Assembly (NCBI GenBank): GCA_036520715.1
Contig: DATDJF010000103.1
Span: forward strand, 1-23,053
Length of the DNA: 23,053 nucleotides
Direction of reading: 5' to 3'
DNA from: JAEUPI01 sp036520715
GTDB taxonomy: Bacteria > Pseudomonadota > Gammaproteobacteria > Burkholderiales > Burkholderiaceae_C
The notes below the pieces were generated by a model that saw only the letters and a list, made by a program, of their open reading frames with translations, had not been told where the DNA came from and did not search any database. The stretch's first letter is position 1. Every line of letters starts with the position of its first letter. This document shows, one piece after another, positions 6,512 to 14,101 of the stretch. The position numbers and the translations under genes were made by a program.

Positions 6512-7503
6512 CGCGCGCGCCCGAGCAGCAGGGCCAGGAACGTCGGCACGCCCAGCAACGCGGTGAGCAGCCCCACCGGCAATTGCTGCGGCGCCACTAT
6601 CGTGCGGGCGGCGGTGTCGGCCAGCAGCAGCAGCGTGCCGCCGCCCAGCGCGCAGGCCGGCAGCAGCACGCGCTGGTCGTTGCCGATGGCCAGCCGCAGC
6701 GCGTGCGGCACCACCAGGCCGACGAAGCCGATGGCGCCACTGCTGGTCATCGCCACCGCGGTGGCCAGCGAGGCGAGCACGAACAGCGCGCGGCGCAGCG
6801 CGACCACGTGCACGCCGAGTGTCAGCGCGATCAACGGCCCGCGCAACATCACGTTGAGCGAGCGGCCCAGCGGCCAGGCGATCGCCACCAGCACCACGAG
6901 CACGGCCAGCGCGGCGCCGCTGCCGCTGCCGGCACTCAGGTCGCCCGCCAGCCAGAACAGCATGCCGCGGATACGCGCCTCGGGCGACAGCGTCAGCAGC
7001 AGCGTGACCAGTGCCGTCCACAGCGCGGCCAGCATCACGCCGGCCAGCAGCAGCCGCGGCGCGCCGAGGCCGGGCTCGCTGAGCGCCGCCCCGGCGAACT
7101 CGCGGCGCGCCAGCGCAAACACCAGCACCGTGGAGGCGAGGGCGCCGGCGAACGCGGCGCCCTGCGTGAACGCCGCACCGAGGCCGAGCAGCATCGCCGC
7201 CAGCGCGCCGACCGCGGCGCCGCCGGATGCGCCCATCACGTACGGGTCGGCCAGCGGATTGCGCAGCAGCACCTGCATCAACGCGCCGGCCAGCGCCAGC
7301 AGGCCGCCGGTGCCGAACGCGGCCAGCGCGCGCGGCAGCCGCAGCTCGTGCACGATCTGCGCGTCGACGCTGTCGTCGGGCTGCAGCAGCACGCGCAACA
7401 GCTCGAGCGGCGTGATGGCGTGGCTGCCGATGGCCAGCGCCAGGCCGAAGGCCGCCGCCGCGCACAGCGCGAGCACGAGCCAGATGCGCAGCGCCCGTGG
7501 CAC
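6508..7503 (-). CDS. btuC: BtuC, vitamin B12 ABC transporter permease
   Basis: The 331-residue FecCD/BtuC-type permease has about ten hydrophobic segments. Conserved motifs include RLPRALAAFGTGGLLALAGA, QVLLRNPLADPYVMGASGGA near residues 54-100, and GAIGFVGLVVPHALRL with the following RVLLPACALGGGTLLLLADTAAR near 242-300, which belong to the ATPase-coupling region. It forms a homodimeric channel with BtuD at the inner membrane. The gene starts 62 bases after the end of btuB and overlaps btuD by four bases. The same permease family carries iron siderophores, but the cobalamin riboswitch before btuB decides the substrate. Confidence 0.93.
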   Translation of the reverse strand: MPRALRIWLVLALCAAAAFGLALAIGSHAITPLELLRVLLQPDDSVDAQIVHELRLPRALAAFGTGGLLALAGALMQVLLRNPLADPYVMGASGGAAVGALAAMLLGLGAAFTQGAAFAGALASTVLVFALARREFAGAALSEPGLGAPRLLLAGVMLAALWTALVTLLLTLSPEARIRGMLFWLAGDLSAGSGSGAALAVLVVLVAIAWPLGRSLNVMLRGPLIALTLGVHVVALRRALFVLASLATAVAMTSSGAIGFVGLVVPHALRLAIGNDQRVLLPACALGGGTLLLLADTAARTIVAPQQLPVGLLTALLGVPTFLALLLGRAR

Positions 7504-7565
7504 GGCCGGCTCCGTTCAGCGGCGCCGCAGGCGCCTCGCGAACACCGGGTTGGCAGCAGTCGGCT

Positions 7566-9398
7566 TCACTTCCACGCGGCCGCCAGCGTCAACAGGTATT
7601 GCCGCGGCGCGGTGTTGTAGCCCTGCGCGATCTCGTAGCGCTTGTCGGTGGCGTTGAGCACGCGCGCGCCGAGCGTGATCTCGCGCGTGATCGACCAGTT
7701 GGCGTACAGCGACAGCAACCCGTAGCCGCCCATGCGCGAGGCCGGCGTGTTGGCCGCGCTGTCGTAGCGAAAGCTGCTGGCGACGACGTCGCCGCCGACG
7801 CTCCAGCTGCCGGTGTCGTAGGCCAATCCGGCGCGGCCGTGATCCTGCGCACGGCGCACCAGCAGGTTGTCGGTCGCGGCGTCGCGCGGGCTCTGGTGCG
7901 TCCACTCGAAGTCGCCCCGCCAGGCGCCCCACCCTTGCGCCGCGGTCAGCGTGGTGCCGTGGATGCGCGCGCGGTTGACGTTGATCACGGTGGTGAAGGT
8001 GGGATCCACCGCGATCAGATCCTTGACGTCGTTGTAGAACGCGGCCAGGCTCACAGTGGTGCCGCCGCTGCGGTAGCGCAGCGCCGCATCGACGCCGCGC
8101 GAGCGCTCGGGCTCGAGGTTCGGATTGCCCGAAAAGCCGAACTGCGTGGGAAAGTACAGGTCGTTGAACGTCGGTGCACGAAACGCCGTGCCCGCCGCCG
8201 CGGTGACGCGCCAGTCCGGCGCGAACGCCCAGCCGGCGCCGACGCGGCCGGTGGTGTGGGTGCCGAACTGCGTGTTGTGGTCGCTGCGCCGCGACTCCTC
8301 CAGCTCCACGGCACCCAGCGCGTGCTGCGCGGCGACGAACAACGACGAGGTGATGCGCGACGTCTGCGTGTATTCGGTGCTGCTGGTCACGCGCTCGCGC
8401 CGCCACTCGGCGCCGGCGCTCAGGTTGGTGGTGCTGCCCAGGCGGATGTCGTTCTGCCAGGTCGCCTGGTCCTGGTCGGTGTCGAAGGTGCTCGGAAACG
8501 CACCGTCGGTGGCCGAGTGGTCGCTGCCGCGCGCCAGCCGCAGCGTGCTGCGCCAGATGTCGGTGATGCGGTCCTGGCTCTCGATGGCCAGGCTGCCCAA
8601 TCGCTGGTGGTTGATGTCGTCGGTGTCCGGGCCGGAATCGAAGTGGGTGGTGGCGTTGCTCAGCGTGCCGCGCAGGCTGACCCTGTGGCCGTCGGCCCAA
8701 CGCCACTGCAGCGCGCCGTTGGCGTTCTTGTTGCGGTACGGGTCGTCGTCGGGGTTGTACGAGAAGGGGTGGCTCGCATTGGTGGCCGAGAACGAGCGCA
8801 CTTCCATCGCACCGGCGTTGAGCGACCAGGTCCAGTCGCCCGTGGTGCCGCCGACGCCGGCGCGGATTTCGCCGCGCTGGTCGCTGCCCGCGTTCGCCTC
8901 GGCGCCGATGCCGTCGGGCGCGCGCGTGAAGATCTGGATCACGCCGCCGATGGCGTCGGAGCCGTAGAGGCTGCTCGCCGGGCCGCGCAACACCTCGATG
9001 CGATCGATCTGCGCCAGCGGCAGGTGCTCCAGCGCCGTGGTGCCGGTGGTCGACGAATTGACGCGCACGCCGTCGACCAGCACCACCACCTGGCCGGTGC
9101 CGGTGCCGCGCACGAACACGCCGCTCGGCTGGCCGGGCCCGCCGGTCGAGCTGAGCTCGGCACCGGCATGGCGCTGCAGCAACTCGGCCAGCCCGATCGG
9201 CCCGGCGCGGGCGATCTGCTCGGCATCGATCACCACCAGGTCGGCGATCACCTTGTCGGTGGGCTGCGGCACGCGGTTGGCGGTGATCACCACCGTGGGC
9301 ACTGGTTCGGCGCCCCAGGAAGACGTGCCCGCAAGGGGCGAAACGACAACGGCAACGCCGGCGGCAATGGCCCGGCGCGAAGGCTTGGTCGGATGCAC
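7566..9398 (-). CDS. btuB: BtuB, TonB-dependent vitamin B12 outer-membrane receptor
   Basis: With a GTG start at 9398 the product has 610 residues, close to the family's usual length. A signal peptide (about 30 residues, ending near SSWGA) is followed by a TonB box (PTVVITANR), a plug domain (LLQRHAGAELSS, VFVRGTGTGQVVVLVDGVRVN, IEVLRGPASSLYGSDAIGGVIQIFT) and a beta barrel with the motif GTAFRAPTFNDLYFP. The barrel ends in a C-terminal strand (LLTLAAAWK). I prefer GTG 9398 because GGGAG (9406-9410) lies seven bases upstream and because the signal peptide then begins correctly. ATG codons at 9476 and further upstream lack ribosome sites, and those beyond 9481 lie in the riboswitch. It is the first gene of btuBCDF, controlled by the cobalamin riboswitch. 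Confidence 0.93.
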   Translation of the reverse strand: MHPTKPSRRAIAAGVAVVVSPLAGTSSWGAEPVPTVVITANRVPQPTDKVIADLVVIDAEQIARAGPIGLAELLQRHAGAELSSTGGPGQPSGVFVRGTGTGQVVVLVDGVRVNSSTTGTTALEHLPLAQIDRIEVLRGPASSLYGSDAIGGVIQIFTRAPDGIGAEANAGSDQRGEIRAGVGGTTGDWTWSLNAGAMEVRSFSATNASHPFSYNPDDDPYRNKNANGALQWRWADGHRVSLRGTLSNATTHFDSGPDTDDINHQRLGSLAIESQDRITDIWRSTLRLARGSDHSATDGAFPSTFDTDQDQATWQNDIRLGSTTNLSAGAEWRRERVTSSTEYTQTSRITSSLFVAAQHALGAVELEESRRSDHNTQFGTHTTGRVGAGWAFAPDWRVTAAAGTAFRAPTFNDLYFPTQFGFSGNPNLEPERSRGVDAALRYRSGGTTVSLAAFYNDVKDLIAVDPTFTTVINVNRARIHGTTLTAAQGWGAWRGDFEWTHQSPRDAATDNLLVRRAQDHGRAGLAYDTGSWSVGGDVVASSFRYDSAANTPASRMGGYGLLSLYANWSITREITLGARVLNATDKRYEIAQGYNTAPRQYLLTLAAAWK

Positions 9399-9480
9399 AG
9401 ACAGACTCCCGCAGCCAGCGTCCCCGCAGGCTGCATAGACAGGAATCGCCGCGCCCGAGGCGAGCGCGGCGGCCATTGCA

Positions 9481-9718
9481 GCAGGCCGGTATCCGGGCTC
9501 GCGGGTCGGCGCTTGTACATCGCGCCCTCGGCAGCCGCCTTCCCACGGACCGTGAGGTCCGCAGTGGCATGTCGGCCGCTTCAGGGATGTGTATGACATC
9601 CCAACCCACCAACCGGTGCGGGGGCAGCGCAGGCTTTGTGCGCCCATCAACTGCTGCATGGACGCGCGCACCTGCTTCCCGTTTAACCGCAGGCCTCGAA
9701 ACGAGGATCTGCGGCACC
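9481..9718 (-). promoter_or_regulatory. Cobalamin (AdoCbl) riboswitch before btuB
   Basis: Read on the minus strand, the conserved blocks occur in order: GGTGCC (9718-9713), TTAAACGGGAAGCAGGTG, CTGCGCTGCCCCCGCA, GCCACTG, GTGGGAAGG, and the B12 box AGCCCGGATACCGGCCTGC ending at 9481. Between aptamer and btuB, two hairpins could act as expression platform: 9448-9454 with 9464-9470, and 9411-9416 with 9429-9434. The second directly abuts the GGGAG ribosome site (9406-9410). No T-run follows either stem, so control of translation is more likely than termination. Binding of cobalamin is expected to switch off btuBCDF. Confidence 0.95.
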
Positions 9719-9772
9719 CAGTGCGGGCGCGATCTTATCCTGCGCCACCGGGGCGGCAGCGGCGAGCGGCGT

Positions 9773-10582
9773 TCACTTCGGCTTGCAGGGCACCGCGAAG
9801 AGCTCGCGCCTTCCGCCGTCGATGCGCGCGGCGCTGAGGCTGCCGCCCCACACACAACCGGTGTCCAGCGACAGCAGGTCGGGCTGGTCGATCAGCCCGA
9901 GCGTCGACCAGTGGCCGAATGCGATCGGCGTGCCGGCACTGCGCCGTGACGCGATGCGAAACCACGGTGCATAACCCGGCGGTGCTGCGGCCGCGGCGTC
10001 CTTGACCTTGAACTCCATCGTGCCGTCTTCAGTGCAAAAGCGCAGCCGGGTCAGTGCGTTGATGATCACCCGCCAGCGGTCGTCGCCTTGCAGCGCATCG
10101 TCCCAGCGTGCCGGCGTGTTGCCGTACAGGCGCGGCACGAAGGCGTCGAAGGCGTCGCTGCGCAACAGCACCTCGACCTCGGCGGCCAGCGCCAGCGTCT
10201 GTTCGGCGTCCCACTGCGGCAGCACGCCGGCGTGCACCAGCAGCCAGCCGTGCGCACGGTCGGCGAGCCGGCCGTGGCGCAGCCAGTGCAGCCAGGCATC
10301 ACGCTCGGGGCTCGCCAGCACCGCCTGCAGCGTGTCGCTGCGATGCGGCGGCCGCACGCCGGCGGCCACTGCGAGCAGGTGCAGGTCGTGGTTGCCGAGC
10401 AGGAAGCTCGCGGCGTCGCCCATGGCGTGCAGGCGCTGCAGCACGCCCAGGCTGTCGGGCCCGCGGTTGACCAGGTCGCCCAGCACGTGCAGGCGGTCGC
10501 GCGACGGCGAGAAGCCGATCTCGGCGAGCAGGCGATCGAACGCGTCGCGGCAGCCCTGCAGGTCGCCGATCAGGAAATGCAT
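9773..10582 (-). CDS. apaH: ApaH, symmetrical bis(5'-nucleosyl)-tetraphosphatase
   Basis: The 269-residue product hydrolyses Ap4A to two ADP, keeping dinucleoside polyphosphates (and Np4-capped RNA 5' ends) low. The metallophosphoesterase motifs are present: GDLQGC (residues 6-11), GDLVNRGP (35-42), GNHD (63-66), VHAG (116-119) and a late GHW. The ApaH-specific stretches HLLAVAAG, LLVHAGVLPQW, NALTRLRFC and SLDTGCVWGG are also found. In the first motif the usual metal-binding His of GDxHG is Gln, a known variant in this group of bacteria. It is transcribed towards the B12 riboswitch; only about 54 bases separate its stop from the aptamer, so the btuB promoter must lie there or within the end of apaH. 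Confidence 0.95.
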   Translation of the reverse strand: MHFLIGDLQGCRDAFDRLLAEIGFSPSRDRLHVLGDLVNRGPDSLGVLQRLHAMGDAASFLLGNHDLHLLAVAAGVRPPHRSDTLQAVLASPERDAWLHWLRHGRLADRAHGWLLVHAGVLPQWDAEQTLALAAEVEVLLRSDAFDAFVPRLYGNTPARWDDALQGDDRWRVIINALTRLRFCTEDGTMEFKVKDAAAAAPPGYAPWFRIASRRSAGTPIAFGHWSTLGLIDQPDLLSLDTGCVWGGSLSAARIDGGRRELFAVPCKPK

Positions 10583-10651
10583 GGTCCGATTCTGCTACGC
10601 TCAACGCCCCCTGGCTGCGACCGGGCGCGCCGCCCCACCGCGCGCCGATCG

Positions 10652-11959
10652 ATGGACGTTGCGCTTCTCGTCTTCCTGATTCTGCTGAACGCGCTGTTCG
10701 CGATGTCGGAGATGGCGCTCACCGCCGCGCGCAAGGCGCGGCTGGCGGTGATGGTCGAGGCCGGCGAGGCGGGCGCGCAGGCCGCGATGGAGCTGCACGA
10801 CCAGCCCACGCGCTGGCTGTCGACAGTGCAGATCGGCATCACCTCGATCGGCATCCTGAACGGCATCGTCGGCGAGGCCGCGTTCTCGGCGCCGCTGTCG
10901 GCCTGGCTGCATGGCGAGATCGGCGTGCCGCCGCGGGTGGCCGAGCTCAGCGCCACCGGGCTGGTGGTGATCATCATCACCTTCCTCACCATCATCTTCG
11001 GCGAGCTGGTGCCCAAGCGGGTGGGCCAGATGTTTCCGGAGACGCTGGCGCGTCACGTGGCGCGGCCGATGGAATGGCTGTCGAGTGCCACGCGGCCGTT
11101 CGTGTGGCTGCTGTCGGCCAGCACCGACGCGGTGCTTCGATTGTTCGGCCTGCGCAACCACGTCATGCGCTCGGTCACCGAGGAGGAGATCGCCGCCAGC
11201 CTGGAGGAAGGTGTCGACGCCGGCGTGATCGAGGAACACGAGCACCAGATGGTGCGCAACGTGTTCCGGCTCGACGAGCGCCAGATCGGCTCGATGATGA
11301 TCACGCGCACCGAGATCGCGTGGATCGACGTCGAGGCGCCGCTGGCCGACGTGCTGGCGATCATCGCCGAGCATCCGCACTCGCGGTTCCCGGTGTGCCG
11401 TGGCGGCCTCGACGACGTGATCGGCGTGCTGCCCGCGCAGCGCCTGATCGCGCCACTGGCAGCGGGCCAGGCGCCGCCGCTTGCCGAACTGCTGCAGCCG
11501 GCCGTGTTCGTGCCCGAGACGCTGTCGGGCATGGAGCTGCTCGAGCACTTTCGTGTCTCCGAGGCGCAGCTGGTGTTCGTGGTCGACGAGTACGGCGCTG
11601 TGCAGGGCGTGATCACCGTGCGCGACGTGCTCGAGGCGATCACCGGCGAGTTCGCGCCGCCGAGCGCCGAAAACGCCTGGGCAGTGCGGCGCCAGGACGG
11701 CAGCTGGCTGATGGACGGCCTGATCCCGGTGCCCGAGCTGAAAGACCGGCTCGACCTCAAGGAGCTGCCCGAGGAAGACCGTGGCCGCTACAACACGTTG
11801 GCCGGCATGATCATGCTGCTGCTCGGGCGCCTGCCCGACACCACCGATCGTGTCGAGTGGGAGGGCTGGCGCTTCGAGGTGGTCGACCTCGACGGCAAGC
11901 GTGTCGACAAGGTGCTGGTGATGCGCGCGCCCGAAGCGGTGGCGGCGGAAGACGCCTGA
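10652..11959 (+). CDS. CorC/HlyC-type CNNM-CBS transmembrane protein
   Basis: The 435-residue product starts with a CNNM (DUF21) domain of several membrane helices (MDVALLVFLILLNALFAMSEMAL, then GITSIGILNGIVGEAAFS and TFLTIIFGELVPKR). Two CBS domains follow from about residue 210 (MITRTEIAWIDVEAPL, HSRFPVCRGGLDDVIG, VFVVDEYGAVQGVITVRDVLEAITGE). It ends with a CorC_HlyC domain (DGSWLMDGLIPVPEL to DLDGKRVDKVLV). Members are implicated in divalent cation (Mg2+/Co2+) export or resistance and are often mislabelled hemolysins. I start at the ATG at 10652, which gives the canonical N-terminus; the frame is open further upstream but lies opposite apaH. It is divergent from apaH with about 70 bases between them. 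Confidence 0.92.
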   Translation: MDVALLVFLILLNALFAMSEMALTAARKARLAVMVEAGEAGAQAAMELHDQPTRWLSTVQIGITSIGILNGIVGEAAFSAPLSAWLHGEIGVPPRVAELSATGLVVIIITFLTIIFGELVPKRVGQMFPETLARHVARPMEWLSSATRPFVWLLSASTDAVLRLFGLRNHVMRSVTEEEIAASLEEGVDAGVIEEHEHQMVRNVFRLDERQIGSMMITRTEIAWIDVEAPLADVLAIIAEHPHSRFPVCRGGLDDVIGVLPAQRLIAPLAAGQAPPLAELLQPAVFVPETLSGMELLEHFRVSEAQLVFVVDEYGAVQGVITVRDVLEAITGEFAPPSAENAWAVRRQDGSWLMDGLIPVPELKDRLDLKELPEEDRGRYNTLAGMIMLLLGRLPDTTDRVEWEGWRFEVVDLDGKRVDKVLVMRAPEAVAAEDA

Positions 11960-12024
11960 GCCCCGGCAGTGGCCGGCGCGAGGGCGGGAACGCCCGCGGA
12001 CCGGACTCAGGCCCAGCCGGCCTT

Positions 12025-12522
12025 TCAGGCGGCGAGCTGCTCGATCAGCGTCTGGTGCACGCCGAGCGTGGTGACGCACGCCCGCGCTGCCTCTCGCCCC
12101 TTGAGCACCAGGTGCTCGGCGAAGAAGCGCGCATGCGTTTGGTGCTCGTGAAAGGCCTGCGGCGTCAGCACGGCCGAGAGTACGGGCACACCGCTGTCGA
12201 GCTGCGCGCGCATCAGGCCGTCGATCACCGCGCCGGCGACGAACTCATGGCGGTAGATGCCGCCGTCGACCACCAGCGCGCAGGCGACGATGGCTGCATA
12301 ACGCCCCGAACGGGCGAGCTGCAAGGCAAGCAGCGGGATCTCGAACGCGCCGGGCACCTCGTAGCGATCGACCCGATCTTCGGCGACGCCGAGCTGCGCC
12401 AGTTCGTCGAGCAGTGCCTCGCGCGCCTGTGCCACCAGCTCGGCGTGCCAGTTTGCGCACACGACGGCCAGCCGCTGGCGCTTGGCACCGGCGATGGGAA
12501 AGTGCTTGGGATACTGATTCAT
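12025..12522 (-). CDS. ribH: 6,7-dimethyl-8-ribityllumazine synthase, type II (RibH2-like)
   Basis: The 165-residue enzyme condenses 5-amino-6-ribitylaminouracil with 3,4-dihydroxybutanone phosphate, the penultimate step of riboflavin synthesis. Typical elements are ANWHAELV (23-30), EVPGAFEIP (55-63), GRYAAIVACALVVDGGIYRHEFVA (73-96, with the active-site His in YRHEF), VPVLSAVLTPQAFHEHQTH (112-130) and a KGREAA tail. The residues GGIYRHEFVA and LTPxxFHE mark the type II (Brucella RibH2-like, decameric) branch rather than the icosahedral type I enzyme. The ATG at 12522 has GGAG six bases upstream. The gene stands alone behind an FMN riboswitch. A second, housekeeping ribH with the other rib genes elsewhere in the genome is likely, judging from other bacteria. 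Confidence 0.93.
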   Translation of the reverse strand: MNQYPKHFPIAGAKRQRLAVVCANWHAELVAQAREALLDELAQLGVAEDRVDRYEVPGAFEIPLLALQLARSGRYAAIVACALVVDGGIYRHEFVAGAVIDGLMRAQLDSGVPVLSAVLTPQAFHEHQTHARFFAEHLVLKGREAARACVTTLGVHQTLIEQLAA

Positions 12523-12581
12523 GGTGGACTCCAATGACTTGGCTACCTGAATCAGGGCGCACGAACCGACGCCGGCGCACG

Positions 12582-12599
12582 CGCGCGTGTGCACGCGCG
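12582..12599 (-). promoter_or_regulatory. GC hairpin in the ribH leader, possible expression platform
   Basis: A near-perfect palindrome (CGCGCGT 12582-12588 with ACGCGCG 12593-12599, 4-base loop) lies between the FMN aptamer and the ribH start. It has no T-run and is 60 bases from the ribosome site, so its part in the switch is a guess. Confidence 0.3.
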
Positions 12600-12616
12600 G
12601 CCGACGCGGTGTCGCG

Positions 12617-12822
12617 CTCTCTTTCATCCGGACTGTGACCGTCGGCCCTGGAATTGCACCAGATCTGCTGACCCCACGGCTCAGGCGAATGTGGCTCTGC
12701 CACTTCGCCTGATCCCCTCGGGGGGCTTGGGGGCCCCCTGACGACCGTGGGCGCTCGCGGGCTTGGGCGCCAAAGTGCACGCCTTTACCGCCGGTGGGGA
12801 CTTTCACCCCGCCCTGAGAACG
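12617..12822 (-). promoter_or_regulatory. FMN riboswitch (RFN element) before ribH
   Basis: On the minus strand the RFN consensus is nearly complete: TCAGGGCGGGGTGAAAGTCC, CCCACCGGCGGTAA, AGCCCGCGAGCG, then a variable stem, GTCAGCAGATCTGGTGCAAT, TCCAGGGCCGACGGTCACAG and TCCGGATGAAAGAGAG. The variable region is enlarged and contains a long GC stem. The element begins at about 12820 and ends about 95 bases before the ribH ATG. FMN binding is expected to repress ribH. Confidence 0.97.
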
Positions 12823-12945
12823 CTTGCCGGCACCTGCGGCGCCGGCGTCGGCAGCTTACGCCAAGCCAAACGTCAAGCGATGTCGCCGGCACGACAAGCG
12901 GGCCAGCGAGGGCTGGACACGGTGGAATGCTCCGGCTAAGCTCCG

Positions 12946-12968
12946 ATTGTATACATTGGGTACACATT
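12946..12968 (+). promoter_or_regulatory. Candidate operator/promoter: tandem GTATACATT and GTACACATT
   Basis: In otherwise GC-rich DNA, an AT-rich palindromic core (ATTGTATACATT, 12946-12957) is followed one helical turn later by a second, similar motif (GTACACATT, 12960-12968) that ends at the base before the start of the Rieske gene's ATG (12970). TTGTATACAA-type palindromes are common targets of GntR/FCD regulators, and such a regulator is encoded in this operon. The first copy also resembles a -10 box (TATACA). Operator identity is inferred. Confidence 0.4.
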
Positions 12969-12969
12969 C

Positions 12970-14076
12970 ATGGCTGCCACTTTCCCGCTCAACGCCTGGT
13001 ACGCCGCCGCGTACGACACCGAACTGAAGCGCCCGCAGCTCCTGCCACGCACCGTCTGCAACCAGTCGCTCGTGCTGTTTCGCAGGGAAGACGGCGCTGC
13101 GGTGGCGCTCGAGGATGCCTGCTGGCACCGCCTGCTGCCGTTGTCCAAGGGCCGGCTGGAGGGCGACGAGCTGGTCTGCGGCTACCACGGTCTTGTATTC
13201 AATGAGCAGGGTCGCTGCACACACATGCCGTCGCAGGAAACCGTCAACCCGGGCGCCTGCGTGCGCGCTTTCCCGGTGGTCGAGAAGCACCGCTTCGTCT
13301 GGATCTGGCCGGGCGATCCCGCCCAGGCCGACCCGGCCCGCGTGCCCGACCTGCACTGGAACGACGACCCGGCGTGGACCGGCGATGGCCGGCTGATCCG
13401 GGTGCAGTGCGACTACCGGCTGGTGATCGACAACCTGATGGACCTGACGCACGAGACCTTCGTGCACGGCGGCAGCATCGGCGACCGCGCCGTCGCCGAG
13501 GCGCCGTTCGTCACCACGCACGGCGACCGCTACGCCACCGTGACGCGCTGGATGCAAGACATCGTGCCGCCGCCGTTCTGGGCCGGGCAGATCCGCCACG
13601 CACGCGGCTATGCGGGCCAGGTCGACCGTTGGCAGATCATCCGCTTCGAGGCGCCGTGCACGGTGGCCATCGACGTCGGCGTCGCCGAGGCGGGCAGCGG
13701 CGCGGTGCCGCGCGACGGCGCGCCCAGCGACCGCAGCAAAGGCGTCAACGGCTACGTGTTGAACACGATCACGCCCGAGACCGAGCGCAGCTGCCTGTAC
13801 TTCTGGGCCTTCGCGCGCAACTACTGCCTGCACGAGCAACGCCTGACCCACGAGTTGCGCGAGGGCGTGGCCGGCATCTTCCACGAGGACGAGATCATTC
13901 TCGAGGCGCAGCAGAAGGCGATCGATGCGCGGCCGGAGCATCGCTTCTACAACCTGGCCATCGACGCCGGCGGCATGTGGGCGCGTCGCCTGATCGACCG
14001 CCAGATCGCCGCCGAGTCGGCGCCCAAGCCGGCGGCGCGGGTGATCGCGCTGCAGGCGGCGCAGCCGCAGTCATGA
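12970..14076 (+). CDS. vanA: Rieske non-heme iron oxygenase, VanA-like (vanillate O-demethylase oxygenase type)
   Basis: The 368-residue product starts with a Rieske domain: C51-W-H53 and C70-x2-H73 ligate the 2Fe-2S cluster. The catalytic domain has the motif D158-x2-H161-x4-H166 (in IDNLMDLTHETFVH), which binds the mononuclear iron, with D307 (in FHEDEII) as probable third ligand. VPPPFWAGQIR, VDRWQIIRFEAP and a late NLAIDAGGMWARRLIDR match VanA-type O-demethylases closely, and the length is usual. Such enzymes oxidise an aryl methoxy group, releasing formaldehyde, with electrons from a VanB-type reductase encoded two genes later. Related enzymes act on toluenesulfonate, dicamba or other aromatics, so vanillate is a guess. 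No clear ribosome site precedes the ATG; the message may be leaderless. Confidence 0.85.
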   Translation: MAATFPLNAWYAAAYDTELKRPQLLPRTVCNQSLVLFRREDGAAVALEDACWHRLLPLSKGRLEGDELVCGYHGLVFNEQGRCTHMPSQETVNPGACVRAFPVVEKHRFVWIWPGDPAQADPARVPDLHWNDDPAWTGDGRLIRVQCDYRLVIDNLMDLTHETFVHGGSIGDRAVAEAPFVTTHGDRYATVTRWMQDIVPPPFWAGQIRHARGYAGQVDRWQIIRFEAPCTVAIDVGVAEAGSGAVPRDGAPSDRSKGVNGYVLNTITPETERSCLYFWAFARNYCLHEQRLTHELREGVAGIFHEDEIILEAQQKAIDARPEHRFYNLAIDAGGMWARRLIDRQIAAESAPKPAARVIALQAAQPQS

Positions 14077-14101
14077 AGCGCGCTGCCAACAGGGTGCCGC
14101 G

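Noticed and set aside
7497..9596. A 699-residue plus-strand open frame opposite btuB
   Set aside because: It is antisense to a clear TonB-dependent receptor and shows the low-complexity composition of a mirrored GC-rich gene. No domain or ribosome site supports it.
9773..10582. Gln in place of His in the first metallophosphatase motif of ApaH (GDLQGC) as a sign of inactivation
   Set aside because: The GDxQGC form is common in ApaH proteins of beta- and gammaproteobacteria, and all other metal and catalytic motifs are intact.
12523..12807. N-terminal extension of ribH into the FMN riboswitch
   Set aside because: The sequence is conserved RNA structure. The ATG at 12522 with GGAG upstream gives the normal N-terminus and length of a type II lumazine synthase.
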